A stretch of 64,000 nucleotides of DNA. Source: Isoetes taiwanensis. Its lineage: Eukaryota > Streptophyta > Lycopodiopsida > Isoetales > Isoetaceae. The stretch lies in assembly GCA_021234155.1 (NCBI GenBank), contig JAJEKV010000002.1, positions 32,107,645 to 32,171,644 on the forward strand, given 5' to 3'. Below, piece by piece: positions 33,625 through 43,238 of this stretch; within the stretch, counting starts at the first letter, position 1, and each line of letters begins with the position of its first letter. The notes below the pieces were generated by a model that did not search any database, was not told the origin of the DNA, and saw only the letters and a list, made by a program, of their open reading frames with translations. The position numbers and the translations under genes are program-made.

Positions 33625-35541
33625 ACTTTCTTGTTTGTTGTCAATAGATAATAACACCAAGTCCCTCATCAATAGTCTCCCATTTGCATATAAAATATAT
33701 ATCATTCCAAGTTATATTATGTTTTATGAACTAAACTTTTTCAAAGAGGGTCCCAAAGCAAAATACAAACACTTAATCAATAAGCCAACACTTTACCAAC
33801 AACCAAAGCTTTATTAAATAAGATTTTTATGTTATTTTATCAAACCTAACAATGTTTCCATATGTGACACTTTGAGTTAACTGATCCAAACGCTCATGAA
33901 AGCGACATTTTATACAATATATCTTTGGAGCTTTTGTGTCGTGGCATTAGTAAACACCTCTAATAGAGCAAATATTTTGTAACTCATTTTTTCAACAACT
34001 CTGGATGCACATCTTATCAAACATTTCTTCATTGCAAGGACACCATTCTCATAAGGCTTGCACAATTCGCTTAAAAGAGGTCATGGGACGACTTTCAAGC
34101 TCAGCTCCCAGACAACAACGATGCTAGTAATGCTTTTCCCTAGTCTCAAATCCCCGACATCTGATAAATATAGCCCAAAGAAAAATATTTGATTCAGTGA
34201 GTGAATATAAATCAAGAAGAGGGAAGAAAAAAGAAGCAAAAAGGATCACATGACTTGAAATCTCACTACACATTTACAAAGTGCATATGCATTTTAAGCA
34301 TGGTGTGATCCATGTATTATTGAGAGTGCAAATTTGCAAATATCCTCCTCTTCAAATCCCTTCCCCCCTCCCTTCCCTTTTTTTTTGCAATATACTATCC
34401 ATAGCATTTATTTTGAACCCTATAGTTCTACCTATTCATTGCGTATGAATGTCGCCTCGGTGATGTAACTCCATAGTCACCCTTTCGTTAAGGATAGCAT
34501 TCTCACCCACGAGCCTATGGATAGATATCCTTCCACCGTCATGCCTTTATTGTTTTGTAAGTGATGAGCTACTTGAAGCAATATAGGATTACTAGGAGCA
34601 ATGATGGATGCAATTAGAGATCTGGTCGGTCGTTGAATTGTAAGAATGAATGGCGGGGAGCAATACGATGAATGGGAAGAGCTGAAAAGTAGGAAAACTT
34701 CAGAATGAAATTTGGGTAGTAAAAACATGGCATGTAACGTCGTTTGCTTGTCCGGTACATCGCCTCGCCGTTGTTGCTTAACTCTATGCTCGCCCCGCAA
34801 AAACACAGACAATATTGGAGACTTGGATTCCAAATGAAGAGCGAAGCGGAGAGGATGCGTAGCGGCGCTAATGTGAACAATGGAAATCTTGGTGCCAAAA
34901 TTTGATAAGGTGGTTGGTGCATGTGGGCATGTGCGATGGCGGGAAAAGTAGCCATTATTTTGGTCCGCGATACGATTTTCGAAAAATGCGGGCCATTAAT
35001 GTGGTTGCAATGAATGCACAAACATGTCCTATGAAATTTCGCCATGTGGATGCCAAGTAAGCCTGCTCCTCTTTCTACTTGCCAACTAATCGACTTTGGA
35101 AAAAAATGCGCAAACATCATTGGTCGCGAGAAACATGACGTGGAATTCTGGCATCCAAGATATGGGCCATTTTGAGACCCCAAATCCGCCCTAATGCCAC
35201 TAAAGTCCTTTTTATTATGCCTTATTGTTAGGCAATACTAGTATGCACATGTTCAGATTATTTATTTCAACATGTTATTCCATCAATCCAACATCATCCA
35301 ACAAAATATAAGGCATGGTTGTACCAAATCGTCTTAGTTCTAATGAAGTTGTGAAGCACTAAACTCGATCATGTTCACATCTCAACATTATTTTGCAATC
35401 GATCCTGCAAATCCATTGCATATGAGCTAATTTTATGCAAGTAGAAGCCTATAGTTTAACTACATGGTTCTAAAAAGAGTTCTTTCAAGCATCGACTTCC
35501 AAAAGAAGTTGAAATCTAGAGTTCAAATTGTAACATGTTAC

Positions 35542-35558
35542 ATATCTATAGTGTCAAC
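35542..35558 (+). repeat. 17-bp target duplication of the LINE, left copy
   Basis: ATATCTATAGTGTCAAC is repeated exactly at 51266-51282, directly after the poly-A tail of the LINE. Confidence 0.92.
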
Positions 35559-36026
35559 ATGCTCAATGCTTTGAAAATGCCTTGCTGGTTCTCAATCTCC
35601 AATCTTCCTCCTGACTTGCTGGTCCCCGAGTTCCTCATTAACATTGCTAATGGTTTGGGCACTCATTTGGCCCATTCCATTGTTGATAGGGCAAAGATCT
35701 GTGTGTCACTTCCCCTTGGTCATGCTTTGCCTGAGTCTGTTGTAATTAAAAGTGGCCCCATGTTTCTTAAGTTTGACTTGAAATTGCTTAATGGTCCTCA
35801 GCTTGCCCTCTTATTTCCTCAACTAGCAATGTTTGCAAACTTTCGAGCTAAGAGGGATCATCCTGTTGCTCTTCCCCACATGTCCATACCCTCTACTGCC
35901 ACTCTTCCTGCTTCTATCCCCAATACTTCTACACCTTTGTGTCTCTCCCTTCTCCTTCTCAACCCCTTTGTCTTGTGCAAATCCGATAAATGTGGCGGTA
36001 GGCATTCCTTCCCCTCTTCTTTTTGA
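35559..36026 (+). pseudogene. LINE ORF1 (nucleic-acid-binding protein), 5'-truncated
   Basis: Translation gives PCWFSISNLPPDLL, FLINIANGLGTHL, AKICVSLPLGHALP: the conserved layout of plant L1 ORF1 proteins (DUF4283 region), with Ile/Val-rich strands and the RICV-like motif. The N-terminal part is missing because the LINE insertion is 5'-truncated. A CKSDKCGG stretch near the end is a possible zinc-knuckle remnant. Confidence 0.7.
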
Positions 36027-36462
36027 TGATCTTTGCTTTCTGACTAAATTGCATTCGATTCAAATAGAACAAGAAGCGGCAAGAACGAGTTCAAGCGGGA
36101 TGGACAAAAGTGAGTTTGAAAAAAGGCTGCAAGGAACAAATATGCTCACTTTGCTTTGCGAGGTTGTCACTTCCACGGAGAAGAGGCAAATGGGAGGGTT
36201 GAGCCGGGCGGCGGCTCTCCCTCACCACTTGAGTCTCATGGTGAAGCTGCACAAAATATGGGGAGGATAGAGCGGAGAGGAGGCTCTCCTCCGCCAAGAA
36301 TTGCGAGTGCACAATGGAAGGGTGGAGCAGAGAGGAGGCTCCCCCCTTACCACTTTCTAGGACTTGTTGGGCGAGATCTCGAGGAAGAATATCATGGGGC
36401 TAGCTTTGTGGTAGACATGCAGAGATAGTGAGTATGGAAGTGGAACATCCCAACTCAGTATT

Positions 36463-38736
36463 ATGAATATTGTGTCATGGAATGTTCGGGGCATTGCTTC
36501 TTTCCCCAGTAAAAGAAGCAGATTGTCCCTTTATTTATCTAAATTTCCTATGGATTTTTGTTGCCTTCAAGAACACAAGTGTCAAGAAGAGGTGATGTAC
36601 ACAAGCTGGCTTCCATTCTAGGTCGTGAGTACAATGTTTTGGTGGCGACAGCTGACTCATCTAAAGCTGGGGTTCTCTTTGCTTGGAGGTCTTCTATTGA
36701 TGTGACATTTACTCGGACCGATAAGTTTGGTCATTTGGATTATTGTTAAATGGCGGGGATCTGGTCGGGAATGGGGTATTGTAAATGTTTATGCTCATAA
36801 TCAACCGGGTCAAAGGGGTTCTTTATGGGCTTCTTTGAGGAGTAAGGTGCTTAGACTTGGAAGTAATGTTGCTTGGTTTATGGTTGGTGACTTTAATATG
36901 GTAGAAGCAGAAGTTGATAGATGTGGTCGGGGATCACAAGTAATCCAAGGATTTGAGAGGGAACAGTGGCGACGTTTCCTGCTGGAGTGTGGATGGGCAG
37001 AAATTGATGGGGACCAGTCATACACATGGTGTAATGGTTGGACGGGTTATGGTAGAGCCTATGCTCGCCATGATCGTGGCTATTATAATGTTATTGCTGC
37101 TGGCTTGGTACTTCCTTTTCACAGGACTAATCTATTGGATAGTTCCGTTTCAGATCACAACCCACAATGGTTTTCTTCTGCGCTGGCAAATAATAGAAGG
37201 CCCACTAAAACATTTTTCAAGCTCAATACCAGTTACCTGAAGAACGAAGAGTTTAAAACAGGCTGTAAAGATGCGTGGTCACAGGCATTCGCTTCATCCA
37301 GGGGGATGTCAGGGGTTGTAGCTGCCATGGCGGCGGTCAAATCCTTTGCTAAGGAATGGGGTCATCGTAAAGTGGTTGAGGCCAGAGGTCATTTGATGAC
37401 TTTATATCGGGGAGTTACAAATATGCGAGCTTACATTCCTTCTTCTGGCATTAGAGAGAAACAGATCTTACAAGAAATTAAAGATATTGAGAGGCTGCTT
37501 GCTTGAGTTCTTTGGAGGCGAAGTTGAAGGCTGGTTTGCAATGGTTTAAGTCTGGTGATAGGTGTTCTCATTTCTTTTTTAGGGCAGCAAAACGGAGGAG
37601 GTTGGCTACTTCTATTAACTCTCTCACTCTCCCAGATGGCTCGGAGGTTTCTGATCCGGTGCACTTAAAGCAGCACCTACATAATCATTTTGCAGTATTC
37701 TTTGCTCGACATCGCTTACCATTTCAGGAGGACATGCAATCAGCTGTGTTAACTAAAGTGCATTCTATTGTTTCAAAGAGAGCAACGTTCAATTTTAGAG
37801 ACAAATATCACTAGAGACGATCTAGGCGCAGCGGCTCACCTATTGGAGAAAGGAAAATGTCCAGGTCTTGACGGTTTTCCAGTAGAATTTTTTCAAGAAT
37901 ATTGGGAGTGGATTGGAGATGATATATATAATGCATTTTGTGAATTTAGAAGATCTGAGAAGTTTGGACAAAATTCTTAACACAGTGCTATTTCCCTCAT
38001 TCCCAAGTGTAAAGAGCCCAAGATCATTTTGGATTGGCGTCCTATAACATTGCTTTCTCTGATTGTATAAGATTTTTGCGAAAGCTCTAGCAGAGAAGTT
38101 GTGTGTTGTTCTTGCTTAGTCAATTTCGTCCACCCAAACTGGGTTCTTGCCTGGAAGGTGTATTCTTGATAATGTTGCAGCGGCCTATGAATGTATGTAT
38201 TGGGCAAGGCTAAAGGCCCATCGTATTGTGTATCTCAAACTTGACTTTGCCAAGGCATATGACAGTGTGGATTGGGGCTTTTTAGAGAAGTGTTTATTGG
38301 CTTTAGGGTTTGGTATCCCATTCCCAAGAGATGTCATGAAGTTGCATACTTCAGCAAGATCTACAGTACTCTTCCAAGGAGAGCCCTCTGTTGTCTTTCC
38401 TGTTGGTAGAGGAGTTCGTCAAGGTTGCCCCTTGGCTCCATTGCTTTTTACAATAGTGGCAGAGGTGCTTTCACAATTATTTTCTAGTGTTGCTGAGGAT
38501 GATGTGATCAGGGGTCTTCCTATGGAAAATGGCTCTCAAGAAATTATTAATCAGTATGCAGATGATACTTTCTATTTTTGAAAGCAGATGCTGATAATCT
38601 CCAAAATGCAAAGCTTCTGCTTGACACATTTTCCTTAGCCTCTGGAGTTTTGGTCGGTTGGCAAAAGTGTTCTGCTTTGTGGACTCTAGATGATGAAGTC
38701 CCACCATGTGTTCTTGCTTACCCCGGAAGGTGTTGC
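36463..38736 (+). pseudogene. LINE ORF2: endonuclease and reverse transcriptase, part 1
   Basis: It opens MNIVSWNVRGIA, the start of an AP-type endonuclease, with CLQEHK (Glu), GDFNMVEAEVDR and SDHNPQ active-site motifs. The reverse transcriptase follows: GKCPGLDGFPVEFF, LKLDFAKAYDSVDW, GVRQGCPLAPLLF, QYADDTFYF. Stops or shifts occur near 36619, 36750, 37505, 37813, 37980 and 38580. It breaks at 38736, where the gypsy element is inserted. Confidence 0.88.
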
Positions 38737-39328
38737 TGTTTGGGGTCTGGGTTCGGGAACTCCTGGAAGACAGCCCTCTGTGAGGACCCGTGGATCTAAC
38801 AGGAGAGTCCGGGGGACTATGTCACGCGGGATTTGCAAGAAGAGAAGAAGAAGAAGAAAACAGAACAAATGAGAGAAAAATGATAAGCTTCCTTGATATC
38901 AATGATGAACATACATGAGCTCTCGCAATAGAGAGAAAAACTGAAAGGAGACAAGACTCAAAACTCATCTAGAACTCATGTGCGAGCTCTAGTCATATAT
39001 ATAGTACAATGGCCTTTGGCCCAATATAGACACTCTGACTGATCTCGGTGCCGACTCCTGGGAGGAGGCCTGATTTGCAGGAATGTTGGCGGTGCCTCAT
39101 GAAATGCCTAGAATCACGCTGACGCTGATGCTGACGCGGGCGGTGGCGGGCCATCACTTGTCTGAGCGGCGCCTCTTGTTGACGGGCGCAGGCTTTGGCT
39201 GCATGGTCTGCTGCTTGGTCTTCTGCTGAGCCTTTGATGGCTGACCCGTGGTTGACTGTGGATCCTTGAGCTTGACCTGGTCCGTCGTATGCATGAATAG
39301 TCATGCCGGGGAGAGGCTGGGACTAACA
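38737..39328 (-). repeat. LTR (3' LTR in element orientation)
   Basis: 592 bp, TG...CA ends. It matches 49257-49854 closely in the middle but less well in about the first 110 and last 30 bp. Confidence 0.92.
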
Positions 39329-39345
39329 CTCCCCACCAAAGCGAC
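39329..39345 (-). promoter_or_regulatory. Polypurine tract of the gypsy element
   Basis: On the minus strand, GGTGGGGAG abuts the LTR start TGTTAGTCC. This is the expected plus-strand primer position. Confidence 0.6.
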
Positions 39346-39432
39346 ACTCGAGTGAAGAAAAGGAGGAAGTGTTTCGAGGGCGGGAATCCATGTCATCGAA
39401 AGTGATCCTCACGGGGAGTGAGGGCGGCACCA

Positions 39433-42393
39433 TTATGATATCTTGGCCAATGAGATCTGGCGTGTTTGAAGAGCAGGAGGTGTGTTGAGGCCAAGGGCAG
39501 GATCTGCATCAATAAGAAATCGAGATCGTACCATGTCTTCAAGGGCAGCATGGGCGTCGGAGGAAACGAACTGACATTCCATGAGGAGGCAGGTCTGGAG
39601 GCCGAAGGCACTGACACTGGCATTCGGATTGCAGTAAAAAATTGGGCGCTGCCTATTCAAGGAGCTGAGCAAGAGGCATTTGAGAGCAGCACAAAAACCT
39701 GCTTGAAGATGAAATGAAGGGTCTGGGGAGGTGGTGGCATTCTGCATAAAGGTGTCGAGACCATGAAGCGCATCTGCCGGGCGTTGCCAACCACGCTCAT
39801 TAGCAATATAGATCCAATTTGTCGTGGTATCAAGAGTGGCACCCTCCTCCCAATGGGAACGATGAACAAAACGGGGATCCCACCGGAGATCCGTCGAGAT
39901 CTGAGGTGGAGTCCATCCAGCATGGCCATCCATGACCTTTGTCCAAAAGGGGAGGCGCCAATCAGAAGTCAGGAACCTGGGGCGTGGAGGTACTCCCAGG
40001 GAAGCATATGGAGAAGGAACCATGCCCGTGGGCGTGGGTTGCTGAGCGGTCTCCCTGAATTGACTGACAAGATCCGGATCAAGAGCTTGACACCAACGAT
40101 CCCAAAGAGAAGCAGAGAGTTGAGAGTTGACAGGAGGGCTATCCCATCCCGTGGGGACCGTCTTGCTATCCAACAGAGCCCGTAATTGATTATAACCGGC
40201 AAGGTGCTGCATATAAACTTGTGCATAGGGAAGATCCTCGGGATGTCCCAGAAACTTCCTTACCTGTTGCAGCGCTTCCGCTTGCCAGAGAGGTAAATGA
40301 TTGGCAAGCTCAGGCATGTACTCCTGATGAAGAGTGTGGGTCTGAGCATGATCAGCAAGATATGGATTGTTATCCTGAAGCAACCATTGCACCGTGGGGT
40401 CACCCTGAAAGAGCTGGCGTGGCCCATCTCTGAAGTTTTCCTGTGTATCACCTAGATAGAAATCATGAAATATGTAAGCCATGGGCTGAACAACTCTGAA
40501 GGTGATAAAGTCCGGATCGGCACAGTGTATGAGATCAAAGACCAAAAGGGCACAGCATAACCCTTTGTCTTCAATGGAGAGTTCTGGCCAAATCCGAAGA
40601 AAATCGGCAGTGAGCAGGGGAACATCCACAGGTCCATCTACCGCATGCCACTTCAAAAGGAAGAGGTGGCGGCGAGCAACCACATAATCGTGATAGCAGG
40701 AAGGAACTGGGAAGTCAAAAGGCATTCTGTTGACAATGGCGTGATGGCCGTCGAGTTTTGCTTGAGCCTCATCAGCAGACTGAATAGCTTGCTGCAGCTG
40801 TTGTTCAAGGTCACGGATCCGGTTGTCCTTTTCTAGCAGCAGGCGTGATTGGTCACGGACCCGTTTCTGCGAAGGGTTGACCTGGGAGGAGGATTGCCCT
40901 GGTGTATTGAGACGAAGCACGGCAATCTCCGCGTCATCAAGAATCTTCTGTTTCTGCACCTCTGTAAGCTGATCTTGAAGAGAGGTGAGCTGAGAGGTCT
41001 GTGTAGAAAGCTGAGCCGTCAAGGAGGCAATTTGAGCGTCCCGCTCTGTAAGGTTTTGAACTTGAGTGCTGTAATTGTCACAGAGCTCAGAGTACAAGGC
41101 TTCGAGCTTAGAAATATCTTTGTCCTTGGCACCCAGAAGAGTGTCTTTGGACTTGTTTTGCTCCAACAAATTCTGAATTTCTGATTGGAGCTGAGCCTGT
41201 TGATCTGCAAGTTGGCTGACCTGATCCTGTGCACTTTTGAGATCTGTATGAGCCTGTAAGAGAGCTCCGTGCTTGTCTTGAAGTTTGGTCTCCAAAGTTG
41301 CAACTTGGGCAGTGGCAGCTTGAAGGTCACGGTGGACCGCATCCGAGGCCTCTAGTGCCGTTTGAACCCCATTCATAAGAGCTTCCTGGGATTCTTGTAA
41401 CTTTAGAACAGCAGCTTGAGCATCCTGCTGATACTGATACAACAGCTGACGAGGGTGTTGCGGTGGTGGAGCCTGCTGTTGTCTGGTTTGTGAGGTTTGG
41501 GAGATATGGTGTGAACTGGATGGTGTAGCTGAGGAGGAGACAGTGACATGGGTGTGCGGATTTTGGACATGACCAGTTGAAGACGGGCGTGAAGTGCCAA
41601 CTTTGTGAGTCTGGGGAAGGGACCGCTGAGTGGAATTATGAGAATTTTGTGGTGTGGGAGGAAAGTAATGACGGATGATGGCTTGAAGGTGGCCTCCCAC
41701 AGAAACTTCAGAAATGGAAGTGGCAACCCGAAGGCGGTCCACTTCTTGGAGAAGACGGTAGAACAGCAATTGGGGCCAATCTATGTGGTGGTTGGAGTGT
41801 GTAGCAGTGAGCACCATATTATAGAAAGGCTTATTGATATGGGTGTTCTTGATAGAATACCCAAGGAACTTTCGCCACAGAAACTTAACAAAGGTTTCGT
41901 GAGGCTTATCTATATTGGTCAGGCGATGCACATTGGCATGATAAGGAGGTGCACCAAACTCTGTGACATCCAGATCCTGTATGGCAGACCATGATAAACA
42001 AGGGGTTTGTAAGGGAATATGGAATACCTCGGAAATCAAATGTTGAGTCAGCGAAATGGTGGTGCCATCGACTCTTTGTGGTGTATCCATCTTTGGTACA
42101 TTAACGATATTGGCGATGAACCGCCTGGTTGGTCGGGGATGTGGAGCCGGAAGTTCCATTTGAGAGAATTCGTAAAGCTTTTGGCGTTCAGCGACTTCTC
42201 GATTTGGGCCAACAAGGGCGTCACGGAAAGTGGGCGTCAAGAAGGATACCGACTCGAAAAGAGCCGGGTCCCTGGGAGCAGTAGCTTGAAGGGTAGAAAA
42301 TCTTGGTGCAGCCATGGTAACGATTTGCAGAAACGAAGAGTGATTCAAAGGCGGAGGACGAAAGCCAAGAACGAAGGCGCAGAGGAACGACAA
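39433..42393 (-). CDS. Intact 986-codon extra ORF of the gypsy element
   Basis: A single uninterrupted frame downstream of pol in the same orientation. It starts at 42393 or at the in-frame Met at residue 27 (MAAPRFST). Residues ~30-245 are a helical, Trp-rich domain (RRFIANIVNVPKMD, VDGTTISLTQHLISEVF, FVKFLWRKFLGYSI, THINKPFYNMVLTATHSNHH) resembling the putative plant transposon protein domain seen beside Tat/Athila-type elements. Residues ~245-330 are Ser/Thr/Pro/Gln-rich. Residues ~335-565 form a long coiled coil with Gln/Leu heptads. The C-terminal ~420 residues are globular and Trp-rich (HLFLLKWHAVDGPVDVP; MECQFVSSDAHAALEDM). Function is unknown; a structural or nuclear-import role is possible. 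It is striking that it stays open while gag and pol are broken. Confidence 0.7.
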   Translation of the reverse strand: MSFLCAFVLGFRPPPLNHSSFLQIVTMAAPRFSTLQATAPRDPALFESVSFLTPTFRDALVGPNREVAERQKLYEFSQMELPAPHPRPTRRFIANIVNVPKMDTPQRVDGTTISLTQHLISEVFHIPLQTPCLSWSAIQDLDVTEFGAPPYHANVHRLTNIDKPHETFVKFLWRKFLGYSIKNTHINKPFYNMVLTATHSNHHIDWPQLLFYRLLQEVDRLRVATSISEVSVGGHLQAIIRHYFPPTPQNSHNSTQRSLPQTHKVGTSRPSSTGHVQNPHTHVTVSSSATPSSSHHISQTSQTRQQQAPPPQHPRQLLYQYQQDAQAAVLKLQESQEALMNGVQTALEASDAVHRDLQAATAQVATLETKLQDKHGALLQAHTDLKSAQDQVSQLADQQAQLQSEIQNLLEQNKSKDTLLGAKDKDISKLEALYSELCDNYSTQVQNLTERDAQIASLTAQLSTQTSQLTSLQDQLTEVQKQKILDDAEIAVLRLNTPGQSSSQVNPSQKRVRDQSRLLLEKDNRIRDLEQQLQQAIQSADEAQAKLDGHHAIVNRMPFDFPVPSCYHDYVVARRHLFLLKWHAVDGPVDVPLLTADFLRIWPELSIEDKGLCCALLVFDLIHCADPDFITFRVVQPMAYIFHDFYLGDTQENFRDGPRQLFQGDPTVQWLLQDNNPYLADHAQTHTLHQEYMPELANHLPLWQAEALQQVRKFLGHPEDLPYAQVYMQHLAGYNQLRALLDSKTVPTGWDSPPVNSQLSASLWDRWCQALDPDLVSQFRETAQQPTPTGMVPSPYASLGVPPRPRFLTSDWRLPFWTKVMDGHAGWTPPQISTDLRWDPRFVHRSHWEEGATLDTTTNWIYIANERGWQRPADALHGLDTFMQNATTSPDPSFHLQAGFCAALKCLLLSSLNRQRPIFYCNPNASVSAFGLQTCLLMECQFVSSDAHAALEDMVRSRFLIDADPALGLNTPPALQTRQISLAKIS

Positions 42394-43238
42394 AGTTTAG
42401 GGCGCGCAACTGGAGGCGAAGAGGTATGATGAGGGCAAAACTGCAACCGTTGATGGTGCCAGGTGTCGAAAGATGCCAAGGATGAGATTGAGAGGCAAAA
42501 ATTTGGCTAAGTCCGCGAACAACTTAAGGGAGAAGAAATGAACGGTGGAGATGGGTCGTGAGAGAATGAGCGGATGTGACAGGTGGCCAAAGGACACAGT
42601 TTAATGTTGGACGGATATAAAAAGAAGCAAGGGCATTTAATGCTGGCAACTCGAAGTGGGATATCATTAAAACGAATGTGTCAGAAGGTACCCTGGCTAG
42701 ATATGCGGCGGGAGAAAAGATTCTCCGTTTAGAAAGAGTCTTGCATTGCAAACACGTTGGCAAATTTCGGATTGGTCCACGTCGACTAGCAGTTCTTCGG
42801 TGGGCTATATAAGGCGAACCGGGAGTGAACTGAAGGCATTCGATGGCGCTGAGCATGGCTGCTGCTGGTTTGAACGAAAACTGCACTATGCCCACCAATT
42901 GTCAGGAGTGGATCACCTGTAAAATGAACTATGCGGATCTCGGCTTTTGCCCGTGGCGTCGCGTCGCGAATGGATGGCTGGTGCTCCGGGATGGCTGAAC
43001 ATCCCGACCCGATGACCAACGGGATGGAGGTGGTTCTGCACCTTCGCTGGGACCCGGAGCAGAACCTCTCCGCATCACCTCTGCTCCGAACCCGGAGTAG
43101 AGGGTTTTTCCTCTTAGGTTTTTAGTAGATAGGGCTCTGAGCCCATTTTTGTATATAGGGCAGTGCCCATAGCGGAAATAGCTGGGCTGTGCCCGCATTT
43201 TGTAAAAATTATCCACTATAATATAATATGCCATCTTT
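42394..43238. other. Gap between pol and the extra ORF, promoter-like features
   Basis: No coding content. CTATATAAGG (42800-42809) is TATA-like on plus and, as TTATATAG, on minus. TTTTATATCC on the minus strand (about 42615-42624) lies some 220 bp before the extra ORF. Three micro-hairpins GGGC...GCCC lie at 43132-43194. It could hold a separate promoter for the extra ORF or an old solo LTR. Confidence 0.35.

Larger units (their letters stand above)
30456..35196. mobile_element. Element E3: 4.74-kb element with perfect 32-bp TIRs
   Basis: CATTAGGGCGGATTTGGGG and the following 13 bases at 30456-30487 are matched exactly in inverse orientation at 35165-35196. No clear target duplication was found (TGTGT before, CCACT after). 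Inside are three ~67-bp hairpin units with GGATCACACCAAGCGAAT arms and a foreign LINE tail (32690-33440). No transposase is recognisable. A non-autonomous or foldback-type element is likely; the superfamily is unknown. It is distinct from the AACAAGG family. Confidence 0.75.

Noticed and set aside
34614-35183. 189-aa minus-strand open frame
   Set aside because: It overlaps the right TIR of E3, has low-complexity content and no recognisable domain. I treat it as chance.
30456-35196. Target-site duplication for E3
   Set aside because: The bases next to the TIRs (TGTGT and CCACT) do not match at any length tried; TAA/TTA is only a continuation of the inverted repeat.
38993-39347. Open frames inside the LTRs (also 49622-49913)
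   Set aside because: They are present in both LTRs with frameshifts between copies, Arg/Gln-rich, and no domain; non-coding LTR sequence.
39466-42429. Several plus-strand frames of 60-140 aa
   Set aside because: All are antisense shadows of the intact 986-codon minus-strand ORF.
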